Source: Rubrivivax sp. (lineage in GTDB: Bacteria; Pseudomonadota; Gammaproteobacteria; Burkholderiales; Burkholderiaceae_C). From it: a stretch of DNA of 58,632 nucleotides. Every line of letters starts with the position of its first letter. The first letter of the stretch is position 1. This document shows positions 26,773-35,352 of this stretch, piece after piece. The stretch covers positions 1-58,632 of the forward strand of contig JAJTDM010000014.1 of NCBI GenBank assembly GCA_021300575.1, given 5' to 3'. A model generated the notes under the pieces. It ran no database searches. It was not told the origin of the DNA and saw nothing but the letters and a program-made list of their open reading frames with translations. The position numbers were made by a program, and so were the translations under genes.

Positions 26773-27408
26773 ATGCCCTCTCGCCTCTGGGACATTTCGC
26801 CGCCGGTGCACGCGGGTTCACCCGTCTTTCCTGGCGACACGCCTTACGCCCAGCAATGGACCTGGACGCTGGAGGGCGTGTGCCCGGTCAACGTCAGCAG
26901 CCTCACCCTGAGCTCCCATGTGGGCGCGCACGCGGACGCCCCCCTGCACTACGCGCCCGACGGCGCCGCCGTGGGCGCGCTCGATCTGGAGCCCTACCTG
27001 GGGCCGTGCCGGGTGATCCATGCGCTGGACGCGAGGCCCTTGGTGACCTGGGCCCACCTGGCACACGCCGTAGACGCTTCGCTGCCGCCACGGGTGCTGG
27101 TGCGCACCTACCGGCAACACCCGGGCGATGTCTGGGATGGTGAGCTGTCCGGCGTGGACCCACAGGCCCTGGAGCGGCTGGCCGATCTCGGCGTTCGTCT
27201 CATCGGCATCGACACCGCCAGCATCGACCCCGCTGACAGCAAGGACCTCTCTGCCCACCAGGTGCTGCGCCGTCGCGACCTTCGGGTGCTGGAGAACCTG
27301 GTGCTGCAGCAGGTGCCCGAGGGCGACTACGAACTGATCGCCCTGCCCCTGAAGCTCACCACCGCCGATGCCTCGCCCGTGCGCGCCGTGCTGCGCGCCC
27401 TGAGCTGA
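26773..27408 (+). CDS. kynB: Kynurenine formamidase
   Basis: 211-aa metal-dependent hydrolase of the cyclase fold, converting N-formylkynurenine to kynurenine. The metal motif SSHVGAHADAPLHY supplies H49, H53 and D55, with H59. GIDTASIDPADSKDLSAHQVL is the second conserved block. ATG 26773 gives the family length; there is no good Shine-Dalgarno. It is followed by kynU (55 bp) and kynA, the normal bacterial kynurenine set. Confidence 0.94.
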   Translation: MPSRLWDISPPVHAGSPVFPGDTPYAQQWTWTLEGVCPVNVSSLTLSSHVGAHADAPLHYAPDGAAVGALDLEPYLGPCRVIHALDARPLVTWAHLAHAVDASLPPRVLVRTYRQHPGDVWDGELSGVDPQALERLADLGVRLIGIDTASIDPADSKDLSAHQVLRRRDLRVLENLVLQQVPEGDYELIALPLKLTTADASPVRAVLRALS

Positions 27409-27463
27409 GGCGCGACCCCACGCCTGTCCCCCCGCGCCACTTGTGCCTCTACCGCCGAGCCCC

Positions 27464-28789
27464 ATGACCCCTTTCAGCCCGATCACCCGCGCCGACTGCG
27501 AAGCCCTGGACCGCCAGGACCCCCTGGGAACGTTGCGCACGCAGTTTTCCATCCCGCCCGGCCTCATCTACCTGGACGGCAACTCCCTCGGGGTGCTGCC
27601 GACTGCGGCCGCGGCCCGGGTGGCACAGGTGGTGCAGCAGGAGTGGGGCCAGGGACTGATCCGCAGCTGGAACAGTGCGGGCTGGATGGCCCTGTCGCAA
27701 CGCGTGGGCGACAAGATCGCCCGACTGGTGGGCGCCGCCCCAGGTGAGCTGGTGGTGGCCGACTCCACCTCGGTGAACCTGTTCAAGGTGCTGAGCGCGG
27801 CCCTGCACCTGGCGGGCGTCACCCGCCATGAGCCAGCCCCTGGCGCCGACGGCGAGGCCGCCCACAGCCCCCGGCGCGACGTCATCGTCAGCGAACGCAG
27901 CAACTTCCCCACCGACCTCTACATCGCGCAGTCGCTGGCGCAGCAACACGGCGCCCGCCTGGAGTTGCTGGAGGCCGAGGAGATCCCGGCCAGGCTGTCC
28001 GGCGCCCGCGGCCAGGACGTGGCAGTGCTGACGCTCACCCACGTCAACTACCGCACCGGGCACATGCACGACATGGCCGCGCTCACGGCGCAGGCCCACG
28101 CGGCAGGTGCGCTCACCGTCTGGGACCTCGCGCACTCCGCTGGCGCCCTGCCGGTGGACTTGAACACCGCCGGGGCCGACTTCGCCGTGGGCTGCGGCTA
28201 CAAGTACCTCAACGGCGGACCCGGAGCGCCCGCCTTCGTGTGGGCGCACCGCCGGCATGTGAGCAGCGCCTGGCAGCCGCTGGCCGGCTGGATAGGCCAT
28301 GCCGCACCCTTCGAGTTCACGCCGGACTACCGCCCGGCACCTGGCATCACCCGCTACCTGTGCGGCACGCCGCCCGTGCTCTCGCTGGCGGCACTGGAGT
28401 GCGGCGTGGACACGGTGCTCGCCGCCGAGCCGCTGGGCGGCATGGCGGCGCTGCGAACGAAGTCACTGGCCCTGACCCGGCTGTTCGCCGAACTGGTGCA
28501 GGCGCGTTGCGCCGGCCACGGCTTGCGGCTGGTCTCGCCCACCGACGATGCGCAGCGCGGCTCGCAGGTCTGCCTGGCGCGTGACGAAGGGGCCTACGCC
28601 ATCGTGCAGGCGCTGATCGAGCGCGGCGTGATCGGCGACTTCCGCGCGCCCGACGTGCTGCGCTTCGGCTTCACGCCGCTGTACATCGGCCATGCCGAGG
28701 TGTGGGACGCCGTGGAGCATCTGCGCCAGGTGCTGGACGGTGGCGCCTGGCGCGAAGCCCGATTCCAGCAACGACAACAGGTGACTTGA
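27464..28789 (+). CDS. kynU: Kynureninase
   Basis: PLP enzyme, 441 aa, cleaving kynurenine to anthranilate and alanine. Seen: YLDGNSLG (36-43), the phosphate-site STSVNLFK (101-108), D221 and H224 (VWDLAHSAG) and the Schiff-base K247 in GYKYLNGGPG. ATG 27464 is preferred over an in-frame GTG seven codons upstream. Slightly longer than the roughly 416-aa Pseudomonas enzyme because of a Gly/Ala-rich loop near 123-136. Confidence 0.94.
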   Translation: MTPFSPITRADCEALDRQDPLGTLRTQFSIPPGLIYLDGNSLGVLPTAAAARVAQVVQQEWGQGLIRSWNSAGWMALSQRVGDKIARLVGAAPGELVVADSTSVNLFKVLSAALHLAGVTRHEPAPGADGEAAHSPRRDVIVSERSNFPTDLYIAQSLAQQHGARLELLEAEEIPARLSGARGQDVAVLTLTHVNYRTGHMHDMAALTAQAHAAGALTVWDLAHSAGALPVDLNTAGADFAVGCGYKYLNGGPGAPAFVWAHRRHVSSAWQPLAGWIGHAAPFEFTPDYRPAPGITRYLCGTPPVLSLAALECGVDTVLAAEPLGGMAALRTKSLALTRLFAELVQARCAGHGLRLVSPTDDAQRGSQVCLARDEGAYAIVQALIERGVIGDFRAPDVLRFGFTPLYIGHAEVWDAVEHLRQVLDGGAWREARFQQRQQVT

Positions 28790-28877
28790 GTGCCCAAGAC
28801 AGGCCCCTCCACACCCCCGCTGACCCGCGCGCCGGCTTGCCCGCTGGCGTGCACCGGCACCTTGCAAAGGCACTGAG

Positions 28878-29810
28878 ATGAGCTGCCCCTTCGGATACGG
28901 TGACGATGAGCCTGAGGGTGTGAAGCCTCCCCGCACGCAAGAGGACGATGACCAGCTCGAGGGAGCACAGACCGACTTCTCCACCGAGATGAGCTATGGC
29001 GACTACCTGCACCTGGACAAGGTGCTCAACGCCCAGCACCCGCGCTCGCCCGACCACAACGAGATGCTGTTCATCGTGCAGCACCAGACCAGCGAGCTGT
29101 GGATGAAGCTGATGCTGCACGAGCTGCACGCCGCCATCCATGCCGTCTCGCAGGACCGCCTTCCCACCGCCTTCAAGATGCTGGCCCGGGTGAGCCGCAT
29201 CATGGAGCAGTTGGTGCACGCCTGGGACGTGCTGGCCACCATGACACCGCCCGAATACAGCGCGATCCGCAGCTACCTGGCCAGCTCCAGCGGCTTCCAG
29301 AGCTGGCAGTACCGCTGCATCGAATTCGCCCTGGGCAACAAGAAGGCGACCATGCTCAAGCCCCACGTCCACAGGCCGGACCTGCTGGGCCATGTGCAGG
29401 CCGCCTACGAGGCGCCCTCGCTCTACGACGAGAGCCTGCGCCTGCTGGCGCGCCGCGGGCTGCCGGTGCCTGCATCCCACACCGCACGCGACTGGCGCGA
29501 GCCCTATGTATCAAGCGATGAAGTCGAAGCCGCCTGGCTACAGGTCTACCGCCAGCCCGAACAACACTGGGACCTGTACCAACTGGGCGAGGAGCTGACC
29601 GACCTGGAGGACGCCTTCCGCCTGTGGCGCTTTCGCCACCTCACCACCGTGGAGCGCATCATCGGCTTCAAGCGCGGCACGGGCGGCACCAGCGGGGTGG
29701 GCTACCTTCGCAAGATGCTGGACGTGGTGCTCTTCCCCGAGATCTGGAAGCTGCGCACGGACCTGTGGTCGCCGACCTCAGACGCAGCGGGGGCATGGCC
29801 AGCGACCTAG
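28878..29810 (+). CDS. kynA: Tryptophan 2,3-dioxygenase
   Basis: Heme enzyme, 310 aa, opening the indole ring of tryptophan to N-formylkynurenine. The N-terminal roughly 35 residues are acidic and variable. Conserved blocks: [12 protein letters not shown] (39-50), [11 protein letters not shown] with active-site H69 (65-75), [11 protein letters not shown] (136-146), proximal heme H254 in [11 protein letters not shown], and the substrate loop [11 protein letters not shown] (267-277). Last of the three kyn genes, 88 bp after kynU. The pathway as ordered: KynA, KynB, KynU, then the divergent CoA ligase. Confidence 0.95.
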   Translation: MSCPFGYGDDEPEGVKPPRTQEDDDQLEGAQTDFSTEMSYGDYLHLDKVLNAQHPRSPDHNEMLFIVQHQTSELWMKLMLHELHAAIHAVSQDRLPTAFKMLARVSRIMEQLVHAWDVLATMTPPEYSAIRSYLASSSGFQSWQYRCIEFALGNKKATMLKPHVHRPDLLGHVQAAYEAPSLYDESLRLLARRGLPVPASHTARDWREPYVSSDEVEAAWLQVYRQPEQHWDLYQLGEELTDLEDAFRLWRFRHLTTVERIIGFKRGTGGTSGVGYLRKMLDVVLFPEIWKLRTDLWSPTSDAAGAWPAT

Positions 29811-29823
29811 CATCCTCGACGTC

Positions 29824-30450
29824 ATGCGCGCCTGGCCCCCGTTCGTCCCGTCCTACATCGCCCCTGATCGCCTGTGCCGCCTGGGCGCCGGCCGAGGCCC
29901 AGACGCATGGAGAGCAGTTCTGCCCGCCCTGACGGCCATCGTGCTTGCCATCGCTGTCGGCCGCACCCAGGCAGCGGACGACCCCCGGGCCACGGATGCC
30001 GGCACCGTGATGAGTTTTGCCATGCCACTGGGCGCCGCAGCCGCCCAGTGGTGGCTGGGGGACCGGGAAGGAGTACGCCAGCTGGCTTTCACCTGGACCA
30101 GCAGCGTGGTCATCGCTGAATCGCTCAAACAGGGCACCAACCGGACGCGACCCGACGGCAGCAACGACCTGTCCTTTCCTTCCGGTCACGCCGCCCGGGC
30201 TTTCGCCGTGGCGGCCCACGTCAACCAGCGGTACGGCATTGAAGTCGCCTGGCCGCTCTATGCGGGCGCGGCTGCGGTGGGCTGGACACGGGTGCAGGCC
30301 CGCCGACACGACTGGCTGGACGTGGCGGGGTCCCTGGCCGTATCGGAGTGGATGGCGCGGACCTGGTCCAGCCCCCGCGGGGGAACACCTGCCGTCGCGG
30401 CGGCGCGCACCGAGGGCGGATGGCACGTGCAGTTTTCCTGGTCCCTCTGA
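29824..30450 (+). CDS. PAP2-family phosphatase
   Basis: 208 aa. All three PAP2 signature parts are present: K102-x6-R109-P110, PSGH (119-122) and R156-x5-H162-x3-D166. One hydrophobic stretch at 32-50 ending in QAA looks like a signal or anchor, so the active site is probably periplasmic. Only 13 bp after kynA, so it is likely read through from the kyn operon, though no metabolic link is evident. The substrate (lipid phosphate or undecaprenyl pyrophosphate type) cannot be told. The 89 bp that follow, before the peptidase gene, show nothing notable. Confidence 0.85.
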   Translation: MRAWPPFVPSYIAPDRLCRLGAGRGPDAWRAVLPALTAIVLAIAVGRTQAADDPRATDAGTVMSFAMPLGAAAAQWWLGDREGVRQLAFTWTSSVVIAESLKQGTNRTRPDGSNDLSFPSGHAARAFAVAAHVNQRYGIEVAWPLYAGAAAVGWTRVQARRHDWLDVAGSLAVSEWMARTWSSPRGGTPAVAAARTEGGWHVQFSWSL

Positions 30451-30539
30451 GGCCGCCGGGTTCTGAGCCTGCGTGATGTCCGCGGCAACACTGCAAACAG
30501 GCCGCGCACCGCTGCGCGCCTGCGGGTAGCATCGCACCC

Positions 30540-32375
30540 ATGGACACCCGCACCTCTCCCCACCGACTGCGCATCGACCAATTGCGCGACGAACTGCAGC
30601 GCCTGGGCGTGCACGCGCTGCTCGTGCCCAGCGCTGACCCGCACCTGAGCGAGTACCTGCCCGTGCGCTGGCAGGCACGCCAGTGGCTCTCGGGCTTCAC
30701 CGGCTCGATGGGCACGCTGGTGGTGACGGTGGACGAAGCGGCCGTGTTCGCCGACAGCCGCTACTGGGTGCAGGCCGAGGCCGAGCTGGCCGGCAGCGGC
30801 ATCGAACTGGTGAAGATCCCCACCGGCAGCTCGGCGATGCACCTGGACTGGCTGGCCGCGCATGTGCCGGCGGGCCGCAGCGTGGCGGTGGACGGTCAGG
30901 TGCTGGGCCTGGCCGCCGCGCAGGCCCTGAAGGCCACGCTGGACCGCGCCGGCGTGCTGCTGCGTACCGACCTCGACCCCGTGGATGCCATCTGGCCCGA
31001 GCGCCCGGGCCTGCCACCGCAGCCGGTCTACGAGCACCTGCCCCCCTACGCCCCCCTGCCGCGTGCGGCCAAGCTGGCGCAAGTGCGCGAGGCCATGGTG
31101 CGACACGATGCCAGCCAGCACTTCGTCTCCACCGTGGACGACATCGCCTGGATCACCAACCTGCGCGGCGCAGACGTCTCCTACAACCCGGTGTTCCTCG
31201 CGCATCTGCTGATCGATGCGCAGCAGGCCACGCTGTTCGTCGCCGAGGGCAAGGTGGACGCCAGCCTGGCCGCCCGCCTGGCGGCCGACGGCGTGCACCT
31301 GGCACCGTACGCGCAAGCCGGTGCGGCCCTCGCGGCCCTGCCCGCAGACCAGGTGCTGCTGATCGACCCCAAACGCGTGACCTTCGGCCTGCGCCAGCAT
31401 ATGCCGGCCATGGTGCGCGTGGTCGAGGCCATCAACCCGAGCACGCTGCTGAAGAGCCGCAAGACGGCCGACGAGGCCGTGCACATCCGCGAGGCCATGC
31501 GTCAGGACGGTGCGGCCCAGTGCGAGTTCTACGCCTGGTTCGAGGCGGCGTTGGCCCGCCAGCGTGCCAACGTACCGGGCGCGCTGCGCCTGACCGAACT
31601 GACCGTCGACGAGCACCTGAGCGCCGCCCGCGCCCGCCGGCCCGGCTTCGTGGGCCTGAGCTTTCCCGTCATCGCCGGCTTCAACGCCAACGGCGCCATG
31701 CCGCACTACCGCGCCACGCCCGAGTCCTTCGCGGCCCTCGATGGCGACGGCCTGCTGCTCATCGACTCCGGCGGCCAGTACCTGGGCGGCACCACCGACA
31801 TCACCCGCGTCTGGCCCATCGGCGAGCCCACCGCGGCCATGAAGCGCGATTACACCCTGGTGCTCAAGGGCACGATGAACCTGAGCCGGACGCGCTTTCC
31901 ACGCGGCACGCTCAGCCCCATGCTGGACGCGCTGGCGCGTGCGCCCATGTGGCAGGAGGGCCTCGAGTTCGGCCACGGCACCGGCCACGGCGTGGGCTAC
32001 TTCCTCAACGTGCACGAAGGTCCGCAGAGCATCAGCAAGGCCATCCCGGACGCCTCCATGGCCATGGAGCCGGGCATGATCACCTCCATCGAGCCCGGCG
32101 TCTACCGGCCCGGTCAGTGGGGCGTGCGCATCGAGAACCTGGTGATGAACGTCGCCGCGCAGACGGCCGAGGGCGCCACCTTCGCCGAGATGCTGGAGTT
32201 CGAGACGCTCACGCTGTGCCCGATCGACACGCGCTGCATCGAGCGCAGCCTGCTGCGCGACGATGAGGTGGCCTGGCTGAACGCCTACCACGCCCGCGTG
32301 CGTGCGGAGCTGTCGCCCCTGGTCAGCGGCGAAGCGCTGGCCTGGCTGTTGACCCGGACCGAAGCGCTGGCCTGA
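30540..32375 (+). CDS. Xaa-Pro aminopeptidase (M24B, long three-domain form)
   Basis: 611 aa, cytosolic metallopeptidase that removes an N-terminal residue before proline. Two N-terminal creatinase-like domains (about 1-300) precede the pita-bread catalytic domain. The dinuclear metal ligands are D409 (LIDSGG), D420 (TTDITR), H483 (GTGHGVG), E518 (SIEPGVY) and E555 (EFETL), in the order seen in E. coli PepP. Length and domain plan match the long APP1-like form rather than the 440-aa PepP. Convergent with the metalloprotease gene. Confidence 0.92.
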   Translation: MDTRTSPHRLRIDQLRDELQRLGVHALLVPSADPHLSEYLPVRWQARQWLSGFTGSMGTLVVTVDEAAVFADSRYWVQAEAELAGSGIELVKIPTGSSAMHLDWLAAHVPAGRSVAVDGQVLGLAAAQALKATLDRAGVLLRTDLDPVDAIWPERPGLPPQPVYEHLPPYAPLPRAAKLAQVREAMVRHDASQHFVSTVDDIAWITNLRGADVSYNPVFLAHLLIDAQQATLFVAEGKVDASLAARLAADGVHLAPYAQAGAALAALPADQVLLIDPKRVTFGLRQHMPAMVRVVEAINPSTLLKSRKTADEAVHIREAMRQDGAAQCEFYAWFEAALARQRANVPGALRLTELTVDEHLSAARARRPGFVGLSFPVIAGFNANGAMPHYRATPESFAALDGDGLLLIDSGGQYLGGTTDITRVWPIGEPTAAMKRDYTLVLKGTMNLSRTRFPRGTLSPMLDALARAPMWQEGLEFGHGTGHGVGYFLNVHEGPQSISKAIPDASMAMEPGMITSIEPGVYRPGQWGVRIENLVMNVAAQTAEGATFAEMLEFETLTLCPIDTRCIERSLLRDDEVAWLNAYHARVRAELSPLVSGEALAWLLTRTEALA

Positions 32376-32390
32376 GCCCCTGCGGCTCAG
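32372..32390. terminator. Bidirectional hairpin between convergent genes
   Basis: Seven-bp perfect arms CTGAGCC (32372-32378) and GGCTCAG (32384-32390) around CCTGC. The stop codons of both convergent genes lie in the two arms. There is no T-run, so termination strength is doubtful. Confidence 0.4.
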
Positions 32391-35248
32391 AGACCGGCGC
32401 GCTGCATCTTCGCGGCCAGGGCCTCGCTCAGCAGGTCCAGGCTGTCCTGCAGGTGGGCGCGCGCTTCGGCACTCCACTGCGGGCGCACGGCGGCCGCCTT
32501 CAAGCTCTTCTGCAAGGCCAAGGCTTCCGCGCGCATAAGGCTGCGCGTGTCCGCCCTGGCAGCCGTCGGCCGCAGGATCTGGCTGGCGATGCGGTTCAGA
32601 TGCTCGCGCTGCAATTCACGGCGCGCTGGCGCAATGTCGGCGGCTGCGGCCAGCTCGCTCCAGATGTCAGCCCGCAGGCGGGCGTACAGCTCGGACACCG
32701 GGAAGGCTTCGCCCGGCGGCAGCTTGCCCACGCTGTCCAGCAGCCGGCTGGCCACGCCGTCACTGGTGAGCTGGGCCAGCAGGGCCTTGCGCAACTGCGC
32801 GACGAAGGCGTCGATGGAAAAGTCGGTCTCCACCGGCTGCATGTCGCCAAACAGGGCGTCGGTGCGGTCCTCAAAGCTGGGCGCGAGCTTGCGCTGCAGG
32901 GCCGGGCTGAGCTTCAGGCTGTCGGCCGACATGACGCCTTGAGACAAGGCCTCCAGCGCCTCGCGCTGCACAGCGGCCGACACGGGCTGCAGCGGGTCGC
33001 GCCCGGTGCCGGGGTGGTCGCGCAGCGTGCGCACGCCGCCGATCTGGCGGGCCAGGATGCCTGCGGCGCGGCCCATGTCACGCACCGCATAGGTCACCGA
33101 GCGACGCAACACCGAGTAGTCGACCTCGGGCTTGAGCACCCGGCTTTCCTGGCGCGAGATCAGGTCGCGACCGATGTCAAAGCGCTTCTTCGCGAACGCC
33201 ACCGGGTCGTCGCCCAGGTCAAAGGTCAGCGACTCCGGGTCGATGCCCAGCGAGTTGTCCTCGTCGGTGCCGTAGGCCAGTTCCCGCTCCGCGTTGCGCG
33301 AGGCGATGCGTTGCAGCTCGGCTGCCTCGTTCTTCGGGTCGATGGGCTTGTAGGCGTATTCGATGGCCCAGAAGTCATACGGCCCCAGGGCCAGCTGCCA
33401 GGCGGTGCCGCCCTTCTGTCCCGGACGGGGCAGGTTGATGGGGGCGTACTCCATGACCGAGCCGGCCAGACTGTTGGCGCGCGTGAAGGTCTCGTCCGAG
33501 AGTTGCTGCTCGGTGTAGATGCGCGAGGAACGGAAGTTGTGACGCAGGCCCAGGGTGTGGCCCACCTCGTGCATCGTCACATCCTTGAGATAGTCCAGCA
33601 CGAACTGCTGCACGTCGGGGCTGGAAGGATCGAGTTCGCCACGGGCCTCCAGCACGTCCAGGGCGTAGCTCATCTGCTCGGCAGCATGGTCGCCGTGCAG
33701 ACAGGCTTCACCATGCACATGGCCGGCCGATGCCGCGCTGGGCAGCAGCCCCTCACGCAAGGCATCGGCCGCCTGCAACAGGCTGCCCCAGTCGGCCGTG
33801 AAGCCCTTGCCCAGCACCTGGGCGCGGGTGGCCCGCAGGCTGCGCGACGACAGGCTCTCGAAGCCGATGTCGGCGTCCAGGATCTCGCCCGTGCGCGGGT
33901 CCATGTGGCTGGGCCCGATGGCGCCGAAGCTCGGCTGCGCATTCGTCATCCAGCGCACGGAAGCGACCCCCAGGTCCAGCGTGTCGAAGTCGGCATCGTC
34001 AGCCTGCTGCTTGACGGCGATGGCGTTCTTGAAACCGATCCTCTCGAAGGCCTTGTTCCACTCCAGGATGCCTTCGGTGATGGCGCCGCGGTAGGCCTGC
34101 GGGATGGTCTTGTCCAGCCAGTAGGTGATGGGCTTGACCGGTTCGGACAAAGCGGCCGCGGGGTCCTTCTTCTCCAGGCGCCAGCGGTTGGCAAAACGCT
34201 GCTTGGGCGTGCGCGCCAGATCGCTGGTGAAGTCCTGCACGTTGGTGGTGAAGTGGCCCACGCGCGCGTCCGCCCGGCGCGGTGTCATGGGCACCTCGGG
34301 CAACCTGCCCAGCGAGTAGTGCAGGCCGAAGAACATGCTGCGGGCATCCGGCAGCCCGGCCGGCGTGGTGGGGGCAGGGGCCCCGGGCGGTGCTGCGCCC
34401 GGCGTGGGGAAGCTCAGACTCGGCGTTGCGTAGTGGCTGGTGACCTCGAACACCACGAGGTCCGCCTGGGCACGCACGCGGTCGATGCCCGAGTGGCGGG
34501 CATCGAAGCTGTAGCCCTGGCGAAAGCCCCGGCTCAGGGCCATGCCCAGGCCCAGCATGTCGTTGACGAACAGCGCGTTGGCCTCCACCAGCACCGTCTT
34601 GCGTTCCGGGTGCGGCTGGCTCGCCACTGGCGTACTGGACAGCAGGCTGGGGGAGAAGGCGGCCGACACCGCGCGCGCTTCAGGCGTGCCCGCCTGGGCG
34701 ATGAACTCGGTGTTCACCGCCAGCATGCGCACCTGGTTATGCACCTTGCGGAACTGCACGATCTGCGGGCGGCCATAGCGCCCCCAACTGCTGGCCATCG
34801 AGCCGCCGAAGAGCCGCATCTCCCCAATGCCACGGGCAATCTTGGGCGAGAGGAAGAAGGGCTTGTCGAAATCTTCGGGCCTGAGTTCCAGCCAGACCTT
34901 GTCGTCTTTCTGCCATACCGTGAACAGACCGTCGGTCTTCTTTGCGTCCTTGATGACGGTGGCAAAAGGCTGGGGGCTGCCTGGTGGGCCGCCTGGTGGG
35001 CTGGCAGGTGCTGCCCCTGCAGGCGGTCGCGCGCCCGTGGCGGCACCCGCCGAAGCACCCGCTGGCGCCGAGGCGGCCGCCGCGGGCGGGACAGCGCCGG
35101 GCGCCGAAGCTGGGGCGGCCACCTTCTGCGGGTCCGCCTGAGCAGCAGCGGCTGCGGCGTCACCGGTGCGGGGCGCCGTGGCGCAACCCGCCAGGATGAA
35201 CACGGCCGCCATCAAGGCGGCCGGCGCAAAGGGAAGTCTCGGGATCAT
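32387..35248 (-). CDS. Lipoprotein zinc metalloprotease (DUF5117/DUF5118, M57-like)
   Basis: 953 aa. Signal with lipobox LAGC (C22), so it is membrane-anchored in the envelope. Residues 26-95 are an Ala/Pro/Gly-rich linker. A DUF5118-like segment and a DUF5117 domain follow, then a metzincin-type catalytic site HEVGHTLGLRH (H560, E561, H564, H570) and a C-terminal DUF4953-type region. The full site is intact, so an active secreted protease is expected; substrate unknown. It is common in Burkholderiales and Bacteroidetes. The 104 bp upstream, up to the ettA stop, contain no other gene. Confidence 0.9.
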   Translation of the reverse strand: MIPRLPFAPAALMAAVFILAGCATAPRTGDAAAAAAQADPQKVAAPASAPGAVPPAAAASAPAGASAGAATGARPPAGAAPASPPGGPPGSPQPFATVIKDAKKTDGLFTVWQKDDKVWLELRPEDFDKPFFLSPKIARGIGEMRLFGGSMASSWGRYGRPQIVQFRKVHNQVRMLAVNTEFIAQAGTPEARAVSAAFSPSLLSSTPVASQPHPERKTVLVEANALFVNDMLGLGMALSRGFRQGYSFDARHSGIDRVRAQADLVVFEVTSHYATPSLSFPTPGAAPPGAPAPTTPAGLPDARSMFFGLHYSLGRLPEVPMTPRRADARVGHFTTNVQDFTSDLARTPKQRFANRWRLEKKDPAAALSEPVKPITYWLDKTIPQAYRGAITEGILEWNKAFERIGFKNAIAVKQQADDADFDTLDLGVASVRWMTNAQPSFGAIGPSHMDPRTGEILDADIGFESLSSRSLRATRAQVLGKGFTADWGSLLQAADALREGLLPSAASAGHVHGEACLHGDHAAEQMSYALDVLEARGELDPSSPDVQQFVLDYLKDVTMHEVGHTLGLRHNFRSSRIYTEQQLSDETFTRANSLAGSVMEYAPINLPRPGQKGGTAWQLALGPYDFWAIEYAYKPIDPKNEAAELQRIASRNAERELAYGTDEDNSLGIDPESLTFDLGDDPVAFAKKRFDIGRDLISRQESRVLKPEVDYSVLRRSVTYAVRDMGRAAGILARQIGGVRTLRDHPGTGRDPLQPVSAAVQREALEALSQGVMSADSLKLSPALQRKLAPSFEDRTDALFGDMQPVETDFSIDAFVAQLRKALLAQLTSDGVASRLLDSVGKLPPGEAFPVSELYARLRADIWSELAAAADIAPARRELQREHLNRIASQILRPTAARADTRSLMRAEALALQKSLKAAAVRPQWSAEARAHLQDSLDLLSEALAAKMQRAGL

Positions 35249-35352
35249 CGGTTCGCACCTGCAGAGGGTTTCAGCCCCGCAGTGTGAACCAGAACAAGCT
35301 CAGCGTCGCAGCAGCACGGTATTCCCTCAGGGCCGTGGTGTGAAGCCTCTGC

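Noticed and set aside
32453..35287. A 944-codon plus-strand open frame opposite the metalloprotease
   Set aside because: Composition and lack of any motif mark it as the complement of the real lipoprotein protease gene, which has an intact lipobox and HExxHxxGxxH.
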